DNA from: Multifurca ochricompacta
Taxonomy: Eukaryota; Basidiomycota; Agaricomycetes; Russulales; Russulaceae
Direction of reading: 5' to 3'
Assembly (NCBI GenBank): GCA_022496185.1
Contig: WTXG01000004.1
Span: 1-64,000, forward strand
Length of the DNA stretch: 64,000 nt
Shown here: positions 23,428-34,783 of the stretch, in pieces
Layout: the number at the start of each line of letters is the position of its first letter
How positions within the stretch are numbered: position 1 is the first letter of the stretch
The notes under the pieces: model-generated
What the model was told of the DNA's origin: nothing
The model's database searches: none
What the model saw: only the letters and a program-made list of their open reading frames with translations
Made by a program: the position numbers and the translations under genes

Positions 23428-25297
23428 TTAAACGTCATCCCCTCCCCTTACCTGCGCCTCACCCCGTGACGTGACATAAGACGGGACACGAATGTCAGTC
23501 TTGCCTTGTTGTTCGGCTAAGAGCACGGTCAGGAGGAGTAAGAAGGCATCACGAGGAACGTACGCGTGGAATGCCAAAAGTAGACAATAAGACCTAATAT
23601 GACGACCGCGAATGAGGGGAAGTAGAGCCAGTACGGCTTGTAATGCTGTGTCGAACTCGTATCAGAAGAGTGGTGAAAAAACGATGCGTGCGACGTACGA
23701 AGAGGAAAAGGCCTGCAGATGGATGTCAGGTACATTTCAGCAGTAGAATTGAAAATTAGGCGCATACCAAAAAGTAAACCGTAGAAATCACTGGAAAGTA
23801 AACTTAAATTGTAATAGGCGGAGGAGGCAAGACGATAAAGCAGTGGGGCGACAGTATACAAGATGAACATCGCTATGGGTGTTTGGTTAATGCGTATTGC
23901 GCTGCAAGGTATATGGCAATGAAATCCTCACCAGCTGTGTAGGCAAACAAGAGACCAACTGGCAAACCTTGTATTAGCGCCGCAGGACCCTAAGACAAAG
24001 GTTGGAATGACAAACTATTTTCACCGCTCCATGTAGATTCCTTCATCTTCTTGTGTTCAAGAGAGGAAGCTTGAATGCCATTAATGATTGTACCCCACAT
24101 GCCAAGCTGCCCCACGACCTCGTATAATGGTCGTCGGCGCACAAAAAACTCTTCAGTTGCATTTGCTTCAAACGTTTCGTCAGCTCCATCATCAGTTTAT
24201 ATTATTTCTTCAAAGACTACTCACTGAAGCCGTATAATGTTGCGCCGACAATCATGAAGGCATCGCCTTTGCCCTTGTTAAGCGCTGGCCAATCCTTGTT
24301 TGTGATCTGATCGGACGCCACGAGAAGGCCCAGACCGGCTACGCATATTACGACGCCCTGAAAAAAGAACACCGTAAAGGGAGTGGCTTAAAGCTGGTTG
24401 GAGTGAAATAACGCACGAGAATTTGCGTCCAGTGGAAGCGTGTGCGCATGTACACATACGAAAAGATCATGCAAATAGGGATCGCCCATCTAAAAAGTAT
24501 AAATGAGAAACATCAAGAAAGCCCTAGGGAACGAGAACCTACGCATCAAGGAGCATACATGAAAGAAGGTTTGTGTATTGATATGCCTGTGGTTGTCGGG
24601 GGGAGAGGGGGGGGGGGTTCAACTGACCGGTCTGTAGATGATTATCGGAGGTGGGCCAACCTTTACGACCAAGAAGTTACCCTCGACGTCACAGGCTGCC
24701 AGGATGATGTCTTTGGAAAGTCAATGATGGCCTCGGGAGAAGACAACGAGGCTCTCAAGAGAACGCACATTTCCAGCCGTCTTTGTAGATCACCTTGAGC
24801 CAGCCAACAAAACCATCTAACGGGTTTGGGGTAAAGAACCTTTCAAATGTCCAAGATGCATACGAAAGCGTACACTTATAAATCGTGTAAGGGGTATAGA
24901 CCACGAAAAGGGAGAAGTATCTGTACGTGTTACGTCTATCAGTGAGATAATCCGGCACGCTAGGAGGAAATGAAAAAAAGAAAGAAGAAAAGGCGTACAA
25001 GAAAAAGGTCTGGGTGGTAGGTAATGCCCAGTTCCGAGTCGTCAATTCTTCTGTGGTGACGTTCGTGCATGTGATACAGAGTGAGACGATCTGACCGGAC
25101 AGGAGAGAAAGGACGAAACGCCTTGTCCATAAACTCGCGAAGCGTCGCCACGAGCTACGGCAGAAGGCACCGAGAGAGGAATAGTCGATCTCTGGGCGAG
25201 CGATAACTTGTTCGCCGGAAAGGGGAGAGATAGATTCCTCGGTTGCAGATTTTTTATCATCGACTAGGTAAGGAGATAGAGATGGACTGTTGGACAT
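23428..25297 (-). CDS. SLC35F-type solute transporter (drug/metabolite transporter superfamily)
   Basis: Twelve exons (25297-24999, 24920-24769, 24710-24661, 24586-24543, 24489-24417, 24357-24225, 24165-24025, 23958-23932, 23872-23768, 23712-23699, 23645-23564, 23516-23428) encode 402 residues with about ten membrane spans. Family motifs: LLSGQIVSLCITCTNVTT, WALPTTQTF, AACDVEGNFLVVKAYQYT, LLDAWAIPICMIFSY, GVVICVAGLGLLVASD, GDAFMIVGATLYGF, NATEEFFVRRRPLYEVVGQ, LLSSDFYGLLFG, YWLYFPSFAVVILGLIVYFW and the tail HSTPEQQG. SLC35F1/F2/F6 relatives are endomembrane or plasma-membrane carriers whose substrates in fungi are unknown. Two exons are very short (27 and 14 nt). The 14-nt exon restores GLLFGLFLF. 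No frame problems. Confidence 0.87.
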
Positions 25298-25763
25298 GAT
25301 GTCGGTGGGTCAGTTGCCAGGGCTCCACAGGGTTGTATGGACGTGAAAAGAAAAGAAAAAGGGAAAGGGAGAGAAAGGGAGAGAGAGCAGCCTGATTCAC
25401 CTCGAACACCGACTCGGAGGAGGTCAAGAATCAAATTTTCTCACCGAATTCTCGTAACTATATGAGCACTCGGATGGATGGTGATAAGACAGTCGGTCGG
25501 ATCCACGTGCACGTGCGAACGTGTTCCTGATGTTGATGATGACGGCAGCTAGAGAGGATGAGGGGGTGTGAGGGACCACAGGCAACAGGCAACAGGCAAT
25601 GGGCAAGCGAGGCACGGGCACGGCACCACCACACCACCGGTCGTGAGAAATTTCAGCCACTTCAGCCACAGAGCCACAGCCGCCAATCAAACCAAAACAA
25701 ACCCACTCACTAAACCTAAACCCTGCTGCTGGCTCGATTTCGTAATCAGGTCAGGTCTAACCC
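25298..25763. promoter_or_regulatory. Intergenic region upstream of the transporter
   Basis: This 466-bp stretch separates the transporter start (minus) from the end of the OHCU decarboxylase gene (also minus). It is purine-rich near 25340-25395 and holds a short CAGGCAA repeat near 25579-25600. No gene was seen. Confidence 0.35.
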
Positions 25764-26399
25764 TTAACCGGTGGTCCCCTCCTGATCCCCGTCAACCTTC
25801 AAAGCCACTAATCTACTTTGAGCTATGTACCCAATATCCTCAATCGCTCTCCTCGCCTCCGATACCCACTCCTCACTACCAAGCTGATAGACCTCCTTCT
25901 CCTTCTCCTCCTTATCTCCCTCAACCCACCCATCTCCTATCCCCATTTTTTCCTCCATCTCCAGCATGATCGCCTTCCTACTGCGTCCATTCACGAACGT
26001 GATATATCTCAACCCTGGATATCTCCTTTCATATTCGTTGTTGAGTACCAACAGGCGTGCCAGTACCTCAGTCGGTGTCGCGTGAGCCGCTTGTTCACTC
26101 GCGCTCAACGCGGATAACCCTTTGACTTCACCGATCCGCGGATGTCCCCCGAGGAAGTTCGCCTGTTGAACATGCGGCCATCCTTTGAGTTCCTTTATCG
26201 CGATATCTATGAGCGCATTGTACGTGCGATGAGGAATGCTACTTGTCCCCTTTGCGATGATATCAACAATAGAAGGAACGAGGAACTCAAACAGAGCGTC
26301 TGATTGTTCAAAGAGTAAGGCGAGGGCCCGTGCCAAGGGACCGTCCCGAGATATGTCTGTAGATGCATAAATCTCTGACACGGGGGGGAGAGCGGTCAT
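25764..26399 (-). CDS. 2-oxo-4-hydroxy-4-carboxy-5-ureidoimidazoline (OHCU) decarboxylase
   Basis: Single exon, 211 residues, from ATG at 26399 to the stop at 25764. OHCU decarboxylase converts the second intermediate of urate breakdown to S-allantoin, after urate oxidase and 5-hydroxyisourate hydrolase. Visible family motifs: LFEQSDALFEFLVPSI near the N-terminus, then GHPRIGEVK with the catalytic His, LNNEYERRYPGLRYITFVNG with the conserved Tyr and the FVNGRSR strand, and a C-terminal helix GSEEWVSEARRAIEDIGYIA. Length and lack of introns fit the family. It probably acts in peroxisome or cytosol, but no clear C-terminal peroxisomal signal is present (ends EGTTG). Neighbours are unrelated. 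Confidence 0.88.
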   Translation of the reverse strand: MTALPPVSEIYASTDISRDGPLARALALLFEQSDALFEFLVPSIVDIIAKGTSSIPHRTYNALIDIAIKELKGWPHVQQANFLGGHPRIGEVKGLSALSASEQAAHATPTEVLARLLVLNNEYERRYPGLRYITFVNGRSRKAIMLEMEEKMGIGDGWVEGDKEEKEKEVYQLGSEEWVSEARRAIEDIGYIAQSRLVALKVDGDQEGTTG

Positions 26400-26696
26400 A
26401 TCTTAAAGAAACAAAGGAATCGATCATCAAAGTTGATCAAAGTTGAGTTCACAACTCATAGCACTCCGGGCCGGCCGTCCATTGCCAAGTCGAATCGCGC
26501 TTGCACCCACCAAGATTTCTGTTCTCTCGTTTGACCATGACTGGCTCGAATTAATTACAAACAGGGTCCTCAGTGTCAATTGGGTACTAAATACAACGAC
26601 AACTACAACAATATCCGTTATCGGTTACACACAGGACCTACAATCACCTTCGTCTCCCCTGGAACAAGAAACAGCACAGCCTTCCCCATCCCATCT

Positions 26697-29600
26697 TCAG
26701 ATAAAGTACATGCTTTGAGGACCCGGTGCGTTGAACCCTTTCCGCCACATAGCAAGATCAAAAGTACTCTCGTTACTGCCACCAAAATCAGAGTACCCCA
26801 GGCTCTCATCAAGGTAGAAACCGGCGCGGGAGCAGACGATCTGATGCTCGCGCTTAGTACGAGAGAGATATGCGTGGATATCAGTGACTACTCACGTCAG
26901 CATCTGAGAGAGCGGACAAAAAGCTCAATACCGTCTCCATGATTCTCAGGAAAAATACTCACAATAAACTGGTGCAGGGATGGATACAGATCTTGTGCAC
27001 CTTGCATAGGCATAGCATAGAAAGTAGCTAATTTGTTGAATTCTGGAGGGAATGGTAGTCAATCTTTTTTTTTATTTAAAAAAAAAAACTTACATGTCTA
27101 TGCTAAAACCAAGTTTGTTGTACAGTACAACGTAGTGGCTTGGGCGGCTGGCTGGTAACAGACCAAAATCAAACAGCCTATGATCATGAGACCAGAGACA
27201 CTTACTCCCTTTGAGACCAGGATGACTTTGGAGATAGAAATCGGACTTGTGAGGGCTTCCAACTTCTTTGTCTACTACTAGGCCACCATACACGTTTCCT
27301 GTGTTATCGTGAATCCTGAAAGAAAAAAAAAGTTGGGCAAGAGAAAGATGTTAGTAGCCACCAGTGTATCTTACCTTGGCCCGGCTCCTTGGAAGAACCT
27401 CAGATGATGCTGATTGCAACATGAATAGCAGTAACACCAAGGAGGTAGACTTGCACCTTTTCCCTACCACAATGAAGACTAGAGGAACAGGGACACCCTT
27501 AGGAACGTTGGCCTCACGGATCTCTGTAAATTTATCCCATGCATCTGGAAAATGGTGTCTAGACCACGTTATTCAGATAGCAGGAGCCATCCCAATACCT
27601 GAGAGTGCCTTAATTTCAATTTCTTCAACTGTTTGAAATTCTCCCTCGGATACTCCATCACGGTAAAAAATAATTCTCCGAGGGCTGACACGATTGGTAT
27701 GGAGGAAATAACGGAGAGCAGTCTATTCGAGTTTCCTGATGTGCTTGCAGCCTTGAAAGGCATGGGGATACTTACTAGGAACATCTCTTCAAGCTCTTCA
27801 ATCACCTCCATGCGAGGGACCTGTACTTTGGTAAATGCTGCATAGCGACTGAAGGTAGCATCAAATGAGGAGACAAGGCTTGCGATAGAAGGTCGATCCC
27901 TTATTCCTGGGCCCGGATGGGTGACATCGGCACCTGATAATTACCGCTTTAGTAGAAGCCTCTTAAAGTTGCAGTGTGATCACTAACCCACTATCATTGT
28001 GGGCTCTTTATTCAGTCCAGTATATATCTGGCTGTTTGGGTGGGAATTGATGCCACCTAGTTTGATGTTGATCCTGTATGGTATTGTAAACAATCACTAA
28101 GACGAAAAAAAAGACGAAAAAAAAAGAAAAAAAGACCTCACTTCAAGGCAAGATTGTTATAATACTGATCATTGGCATTCTTAAACTTCCCAGTTCTCTA
28201 GAAAGAACAAGAATTACTGGGACATTTACAGGACGAAAGAGACTGATACATACCACACATTGAGTGGCTACTTGTCTGGTAACATCACCCCAGGCTTTGA
28301 CTGCTTTCCGCTGAGCAGCAGCACTTTCGGGAAGGACAACAAGAACCAGACAAGGAGGTCGTTGTTTGAGATCCTTTTGGCTGGTCCTGGCATCCAGCTG
28401 TGCTAATGCCTCCTCTAAAGCCTGTGCAGCATCATAATACCGTGCGTACTGCAACCACGAAATACTCACTCTCTCAACTCCACCAGCCGCGGATGCTGCT
28501 CGGCCGCCAGCAACTTCAGCAACTTGAAGAAGTCAGCCCCAAGAACAGGTTCAGACTAATGCGGGCTTACTTATCCCTAGCGGGGACATCAGGCGCTTTA
28601 ACAACACAAATAGAGTGGATTGAGATTTAGGCGCTTACCCAGTTTCTCGCAACACAGCTTCAACCTCGAAACGGACTGCTCAACGGCAGACAAAGGGAAA
28701 TTTTGCGGAGCAAACGATACGACGGCCCATAAGCTTGGGGGAGCGGGACGGAAGAACTGCCGTCTTAAGACATTCCAAGTGCCGTGCGTCCCCTGTTTTA
28801 TTCTATGTTAGACAGTAAAGGTCTTGACAGATGTGGCCTTTACCTTCTCCGCTTGATTAGAGAGGTCAACAATGGACCCACGGTATTGTATGTCGGGAGG
28901 CTGAAGCAGGCGAGCAGGAGTTTCCAGAGGACGAAGGTCGACTTGCATGCCGATTTGGGAGAAAAAAGGAGAGTTTTTATAGTCAAGAAACTGGCATAAC
29001 ATTAGAACTGGATTCGAGACCGAGACCAAGAATGCGAATGCGAAAGCTCACGTCACCGCTGACGCCTCCCTCGATGGCTTTGATCCGGTCAAGTGGAGTT
29101 TTCGTTACTTGTCGTAGAACATCCGACATTAGCTCCGGCATAAGCACTTTTTTATACATCTGGCCACCAACGATTGTGCAAATCTCCGCAGGGACAATAA
29201 TCTTTTGTTGAACGTTAACACATATGCCGAACAGTCTCGGGAATTGAAGTCGTAACCCGTATGTTTCGTTGTAGTAATCCTGGGTGCGGATGTGGATAAT
29301 GAGAAATGACGCTAACGACCAATTTAATGAAATAGAACCTTGATTGTCGTCTCTTCGTCTCCCTTCATGAAAGAATAATATCCGACGTCAGGTATGAGAT
29401 CCTTGATCGGACGCGCAGGGCGACGGCCAGCAGGAACCGAGACGGTGACACGAACACCCTTGAGAACACTCTTCAGCAACTTGACGTCGTCTGCTGACAA
29501 GCGCTCCAAGTCTTGAACCCTCATCTTTTGGGGGCGACCTGAGAACCTTTGGAGGAATGTGCATGCCCAATCGACGACTGGCATCTCTTCATAACTGGTC

Positions 29601-30709
29601 AAAAAAAAAAATTGACAAATGCACGGGGAATGATACGAAAAACCGTGGTCGTACATTATAGCATGAGAGACGTCGACATTAATAACAAGTCCTCGCAAAG
29701 TGGGTCGCACACTCCTGAAGAACGCGGGCGGGGAGGGAATGGGAAGTGGTAAGAGATAGCATAAGCGAAAGCCAAGACTACGAATCTTACTGGAAGAAGC
29801 CATTCCAGATGTTGAAACCGCCGTTCAACGATTTTCTGCTCTCCGGGGTGAAAACCGAGCGAGTGTTGAACGTATTCGTTTTTCTAGTCGCACGGTCAGA
29901 ACGCACACTCGCACAACAAATCACGACGGTGTGCTCACAGCATAGGGGCCTGGCGTATCACGATCTGAAGGAACGTGAGGGCGATCTGGCTGACATCCGA
30001 GCCGCCGGTGAGGATCTCGTTGGCGCGACGACTGATGTTGCTGAAATGGACATGTACGTCAGTACAGCGCAACACTAAGCACGATGCCGCGTAAAAAATC
30101 ATACATTTCGTTCACTTTCACCAACTTGATGCGAAATTGACCACGAGTGCTCCCAGCAGGCTGAGGTGTGTCTGTCATACTGACCACGAACTTGAACAAG
30201 CGAGCAGCCCCGTGAGCTCCACCTTGTCTCGCCATGTCCAAAAAGAGCAAGGGCCTCACCTCAGCTGCGTTTCCCTGCATCTTCAAAGGACCCACAGAGA
30301 ACAAGTTTTTCTTGCCATCAAAGAAGGCACGGGGGTTGAAAACTGCGGGCGCTGTGATGTTCTGCAATCGGTGTATAATCTCATGGCCACGGCGACTGTT
30401 CAATTCGACATCGCGCCCAGGACGTTCAGCGACTGGGGAAATAACTAGACAGCAAGATCAAAGCGTATGAAGGAAGAGATATGAGGTTTCAACGTACCGA
30501 CTGTAACCAGAATGAGCCGCAAGTGTAGTTCGAAAAATCGAAAACCGGGCCGAACGGGCAAACTCACCGTCATAGTGACAGATCATTTCTGTGGGGAGCG
30601 TTTTGATAGCAAAAATGTTTGCGATGACTTTGACCGGCTTGCCTGAAGTGCCGTATTGGCGCACGGCGGGGGGCGAACCAGTCTGAGATTGATGAGTTCG
30701 GGGTTGCAT
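26697..30709 (-). CDS. Argonaute protein (RNA-silencing slicer)
   Basis: Twenty-three exons rebuild 890 residues: 30709-30568, 30500-30498, 30444-30260, 30190-30105, 30040-29939, 29883-29791, 29714-29655, 29594-29339, 29279-29052, 28990-28844, 28792-28639, 28522-28254, 28197-28142, 28073-27988, 27933-27776, 27722-27599, 27544-27457, 27409-27375, 27315-27206, 27151-27094, 27042-26963, 26903-26896, 26840-26697. Order: N domain (RRGHEIIHRLQ, NPRAFFDGKKN), linker SVRPTLRGLVINVDVS, PAZ, MID, PIWI with GADVTHPGPG, FYRDGVSEGEFQTVEE and SRPSHYVVLYNK, so the two Asp and the His of the slicer tetrad are present. C-terminus QSMYFI. It binds small RNAs and cuts matching transcripts. The joint 27457/27409 is one base short of frame before the conserved HHLRFF. 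The N-terminus is short, and the MID intron 28523-28638 is uncertain. Confidence 0.9.
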
Positions 30710-31215
30710 GTTATATTCCTACAGGTGCCAGTATGGCACACTGAGAGAAACTCAAATGGACGGAGTGTATTTGAATACTTGAATACAAGACGCAAGGGAA
30801 GTGAGTAGGTAGAGGAGAGTGTGCGGCTGTGAGTTGAGGGGAATGAGGGTTAGAAGGGAAAAAAAAAAGTCAGATTAGCTGCGGCGTGGCGTCGCAGTCG
30901 TAATCGCGTTCGTAATCGTAAGACAAGCAACACACAACATCGCATACAACTCTGATGATTCAGTCCAGTCACCAAAGTCGCCAAGAGCCAAGAGTGTTTA
31001 ATCACGCCTTCTGGGTGCCATGCCCACGTAAACTCAGAGAGGGTCAACAAATAATGATAATACAATATCATATTAACGCCGCACACATGACATGCAGTCA
31101 AAACTCCAGCCTAAATGAACCGCTGAAAATGATCTGGACACATAAGACATAAAAACAAAAAACCTCACATCGAGGCATTAGAAGAAGCTGCTAAAGTGCG
31201 CACATCCCTGTCCCA
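30710..31215. promoter_or_regulatory. Upstream region of the Argonaute gene
   Basis: A 506-bp gap between two tandem minus-strand genes. A-rich homopolymers occur at 30858-30868. No defined element or gene was recognised. Confidence 0.35.
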
Positions 31216-33347
31216 TCATCGTGAATCTGGCTTGAACATCCACTCATATGGCCGCGTGTTCACGGGTGTCATTGTAGGTATCACACTCGCGCTCGTTGTT
31301 GAAGCAGTGTCACCCTCCGCCTCAGAGACAACTTGTACACCCAGCACTGCTGAAGAAGTCGAGGTCGACCCAGATACCGAAGGAGGAACAGACGTGAGCG
31401 TGCCAGATGAGACTGGTGTTGAGACCGCAACATCCGAGCCAGCAGAATCATCAATCGATGCCGATGCTGATGCCGGGGCCGGGCTCGAGCTAGAAACTGA
31501 TGCCAGCGCTGTTGGAGATGCCGCGGCCAGGGAGCCAGGAGTAGAGCTTGCCATAGCAATCGCCGAAGAACCTGGAGTAGAGAAGACGCCGCCGCTGACC
31601 TCTGCTCCACTGGCCGTCGCAAGAACAGAACTAGTCGTCGTGCTCCCCACAGCTGGCCTCTCAGGTATCACGGGCTCGGCAGCTACGAAAACCAAAGCAA
31701 CCCTTTGAGCACCTGAAATGCTGCCTTCAGACGAGTTTGAGGGCGTCCCCTGCGAAGGGTCCGCCGCGGGGACCGTCGAATTGTTTGTCTGAGCCTGATC
31801 AGTACTCGGGGTGCTACCACTATCGACATCGGTCACACTTGCTAATGATGCACTCTGAGGTGTCGGAGGATCGACACCTCCATCGCACCCACCGTTCCCA
31901 GAATCTGTCCCATCATCTTGCCCTTTGAACCACATTGGCCTCACGAGTCCCGTGACCCCGTTAAATGCGAACAATTGACTCCGGTGTTCGGCGACTGGGT
32001 CACTGGTACACTCTTCCGCTGTAAGCGGCGCAGGCGCGGGTGGGTCGGGATCAAAAGTGGCACAGTACGACGCGATACTTGCTGAGGACGGGTCAAACAT
32101 CTCTAAGCGTAGCATCACACCCATCTCATTAGGGCCAAAGGTCGAATTCGAGGTCGAGGAGCTAGGGGAGGTGGGCGTCGGAACGAGAAAGATTTGGGTG
32201 ACATCCGTCTCTGACGCGTTGAGGACAAACGCAGGACTGGAAGAAGTCGAAGTTTCAGACGCGAGCGAATCGGAGGGCACAAGGACAAGCGATGCGATGC
32301 GCCTGCCCTCACCAGAATCAGCACTGGGACTCTGTGGGATGTTTAAGAAGCTAGAGAGATCAAAGGACATTGGCAACGGATACGTACCACGATATCGACG
32401 TGCCCAGGGACACCATTTATACCACCACTTCGCCGACCCAATGACGGCAGAGTGAGCAGCTCTTGCGGGTTATCACGCTTCACGACATGTGGGACTACGT
32501 ACGATTCCCCTCCTTCACCAGAAATAAGTACCGACCGGTGGACGTGGACGTTATCATTATCCCCGGAAACTATAACTTTTTCATTTTCATGATGATGATG
32601 GTGGTGGTGGTGGTGGGGAGAGCGGGTAACACGGACGTGGTCATCATCTCCGGAGACAATGACTTTTTCGTATCCGTGGTGATGGTGGTGGTGTGGTGAA
32701 CGTCCGACGCGAACACGATCATGATCTCCAGAGACAATAACCTTCTTATGAGAACCGTGGTGATGATGGGGGGCACGGGGAAGAACGACATGGTCATTGT
32801 TCTCGGAATCGTTGCGATCATGTTCCGGTACACGCCGCCGAGTCTTCCGGCCGCGATTGCGACGGTCATGATGATGATGGTGGTGGTGATTGTGGTGGTG
32901 GTGCGGCGCCCGGGCATAATATACATGGTTATCTGTTCGATAGTCATATCAGAGGTGATGTGATGCGTAATCCCAATGCTATACTTACCACCCAGCTTCC
33001 TGTCACCGGACCACAACTCGCTCAGCTTTTTCACAGGATAAAATGGGTTCCAGAGGTGACCCTGGTTCAGACGAATGAGGTCGATTTTTAGTTATACACC
33101 GAGACCAGAAGACACAAACTTCGTCTTTCTCCTCGCCCTTCTTATAAAGTGGACCAGTGTCATCTTTTTGAGGCGCCCCGGCAGCATCTGGGGCAGGAAG
33201 TGTGTGTTCGCGAGCAGAGAACAACATCAGAGCAGGATCCGAAGTAGGTAAACGCAAGGCTGCCGCATCAGAGATAGGTGCTGATGATAGAGCAGCGATA
33301 GCACAGAGTGCAGCCAAGAAGGTGAATCTATGAGAAAGTGCGACCAT
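31216..33347 (-). CDS. Secreted protein with KVIVSGD/poly-His repeats and a Ser/Thr-rich C-terminus
   Basis: Exons 33347-33120, 33061-32989, 32932-32388 and 32331-31216 give 653 residues. A typical signal peptide (FTFLAALCAIAALSSAPISDA) is followed by GHLWNPFYPVKKLSELWSGD. Then comes a repeat array (about residues 100-230) in which KVIVSGDxDxVxV alternates with RSP and 4-9 consecutive His. A globular part with several Cys follows, then about 250 residues rich in Ser, Thr, Ala and Pro. These would be O-glycosylated and look wall-linked. The C-terminus is RPYEWMFKPDSR. No GPI signal is obvious. Function is unknown. His clusters could bind metal ions or act as a pH-sensitive adhesive, but that is inference. 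Confidence 0.75.
32540..32935 (-). repeat. Minisatellite coding for the KVIVSGD/His units
   Basis: Within exon 3 of the secreted protein, three copies of a unit of about 78-87 bp encode KVIVSGD, an Arg/Val strand and a His run. A fourth, degenerate copy precedes them. The CAC/CAT runs vary in length between copies, as expected from slippage. Frame is kept throughout. Confidence 0.75.
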
Positions 33348-33645
33348 GATTGACCTAGTGTCGACCAGCGAGTGAGCACTGACAGGGCAAGTGGACTAAT
33401 CAAAGAAATGACAGCAAGACGAAAGCTAAGAGAGTGGATCAAAGGGCGAAACCAGTCGCTAATAGAAAGGTGTAGTGAATAGTCTCCTGGACTATGGTGG
33501 TGGTCGGGAGAAAAGAAAACTCAACCTATGGAATTCAATTTGTAGCCAGCGCCTTACATCTCTCTCACCACACCTGTCACGTGATTTAGTAGGAATCATT
33601 CGGGACGCCAAATCCCTGGCCCTGCCCTTGCCCTGCTTTAAGTTA

Positions 33646-34562
33646 ATGTCGACTCTCAGGCTCGGGCTCAGTCCATCAAGGACTTTCTTTTATTCTTCAA
33701 AATTAAACAGAAATACATCATCCATACGTGCACGTTTAAATTAAATTTTTTATCCTTTATTTCCTTTGACATTTCCTTAGGAACTACAAGCAGCCTTTCG
33801 CGATCCCGCATCCCCATTTCATATTCCAGAAGGCTCGCAAGGACCCGCTTCTCCAGATGAACAACCAACAGCGGTGCTATCCGCCGCTGAACAGGGACGT
33901 AGATACTTTGAGGACCGCGGATTTGATTCTACTAGCTTCTGGGAGCAGCCCATAGTTTGGGGTGACCATGATGCCTTCCAGTGCGTTTCCTCGTCATTTG
34001 CTCCTTCATCGATGGACTATCTCACCCTCTTATCTCTCAACCAACAAACAGGCATGTCAACAACGTCAGATATGGTACGCACCTGAATTTCACTCTCTCG
34101 TGCGTACTTTATCTCCCGGCTCATGTCGTGCTCTCCTACAGTTCGTTTCTTTGAGTCGGGTCGCATGCGTTGGATATCCTCCATCGGTCACGAGCTCGGT
34201 GGGCCCACCCGAGCCGACGCGCTCCTCCGCGCTCGGGGTATCTCCTTCATTTGAAGTCTATTGAGGTCAACTTTCGTCGACCCGTGCAATACCCCGATAC
34301 AGTAAGCTCTGGCGATCCTCCGTGCCAACCTGATTGTGACTCATGAGAGTAGCTGCTGGTCGCCCACAAACCTGCACCGGAACCCGATCCCAAGCGCTCA
34401 CGCACGCAGTTCCTGTTACATGCTCACGCTTTTTCGTACTCTCAACGCGCAATCGTTGCAAACTCGACGAGCGTTATTACGTGGTACGACTACGACAAAC
34501 TTGCCAAGTGTGATCCTGGCGACGACAACTGGGCGCCTATTCATGCACGCATGAAAAATTAG
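33646..34562 (+). CDS. Hot-dog fold thioesterase-like protein, probably mitochondrial, one apparent frameshift
   Basis: Exons 33781-33980, 34052-34074, 34142-34301 and 34353-34562 encode a 4HBT-like hot-dog protein: FWEQPIVWGDHDAFQHVNNV with the Asp and His of the family, VRYVRFFESGRMRW, LRARGISFI, KSIEVNFRRPVQYPDT, and the tail WYDYDKLAKCDPGDDNW. A candidate first exon (33646-33727, MSTLRLGLSPSRTFF) resembles a mitochondrial presequence, but its phase does not match exon 33781, so the start is uncertain. At 34250-34252 a TTT run must be TTTT to read FILKSIEV; as given, a stop follows. Members hydrolyse acyl-CoA esters. The substrate is unknown. The 23-nt exon 34052-34074 codes for the conserved HVNNVRY. 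Confidence 0.72.
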
Positions 34563-34783
34563 ATGAAATAACACATCAAGTCGAATTGGCCTTCGTGTTA
34601 GTTTGATTGTTCATACAGTACTCTAACTCTATTGCTGCGGTTACAACGCAATGAAATGGGCTGTAATAGTAAAATAAAGGACCGAATAAGTAAAGCTCGT
34701 GGAACAATGACTTGATCGAGGTGATCGTGAGGTAGCATATGCATCTCCTCTACCATGCGCGTACTCACTCCGCATGGCTTCAT

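Noticed and set aside
28448..28469. A 21-nt GTGAGT...GCAG segment in Argonaute that looks like an intron
   Set aside because: Far shorter than any other intron here and fully open in frame, so it was kept as coding sequence.
28571..28595. A possible 25-nt exon (coding for something like APDVPARD) inside the long Argonaute MID intron
   Set aside because: Including it puts the next exon out of frame, whereas one 116-nt intron keeps it. A missing base could reverse this, so it remains open.
31196..31708. A 170-codon plus-strand open frame rich in Val, Glu and Thr
   Set aside because: It is antisense to the Ser/Thr/Ala-rich exon of the secreted protein on the minus strand, whose frame, signal peptide and splice sites are better supported.
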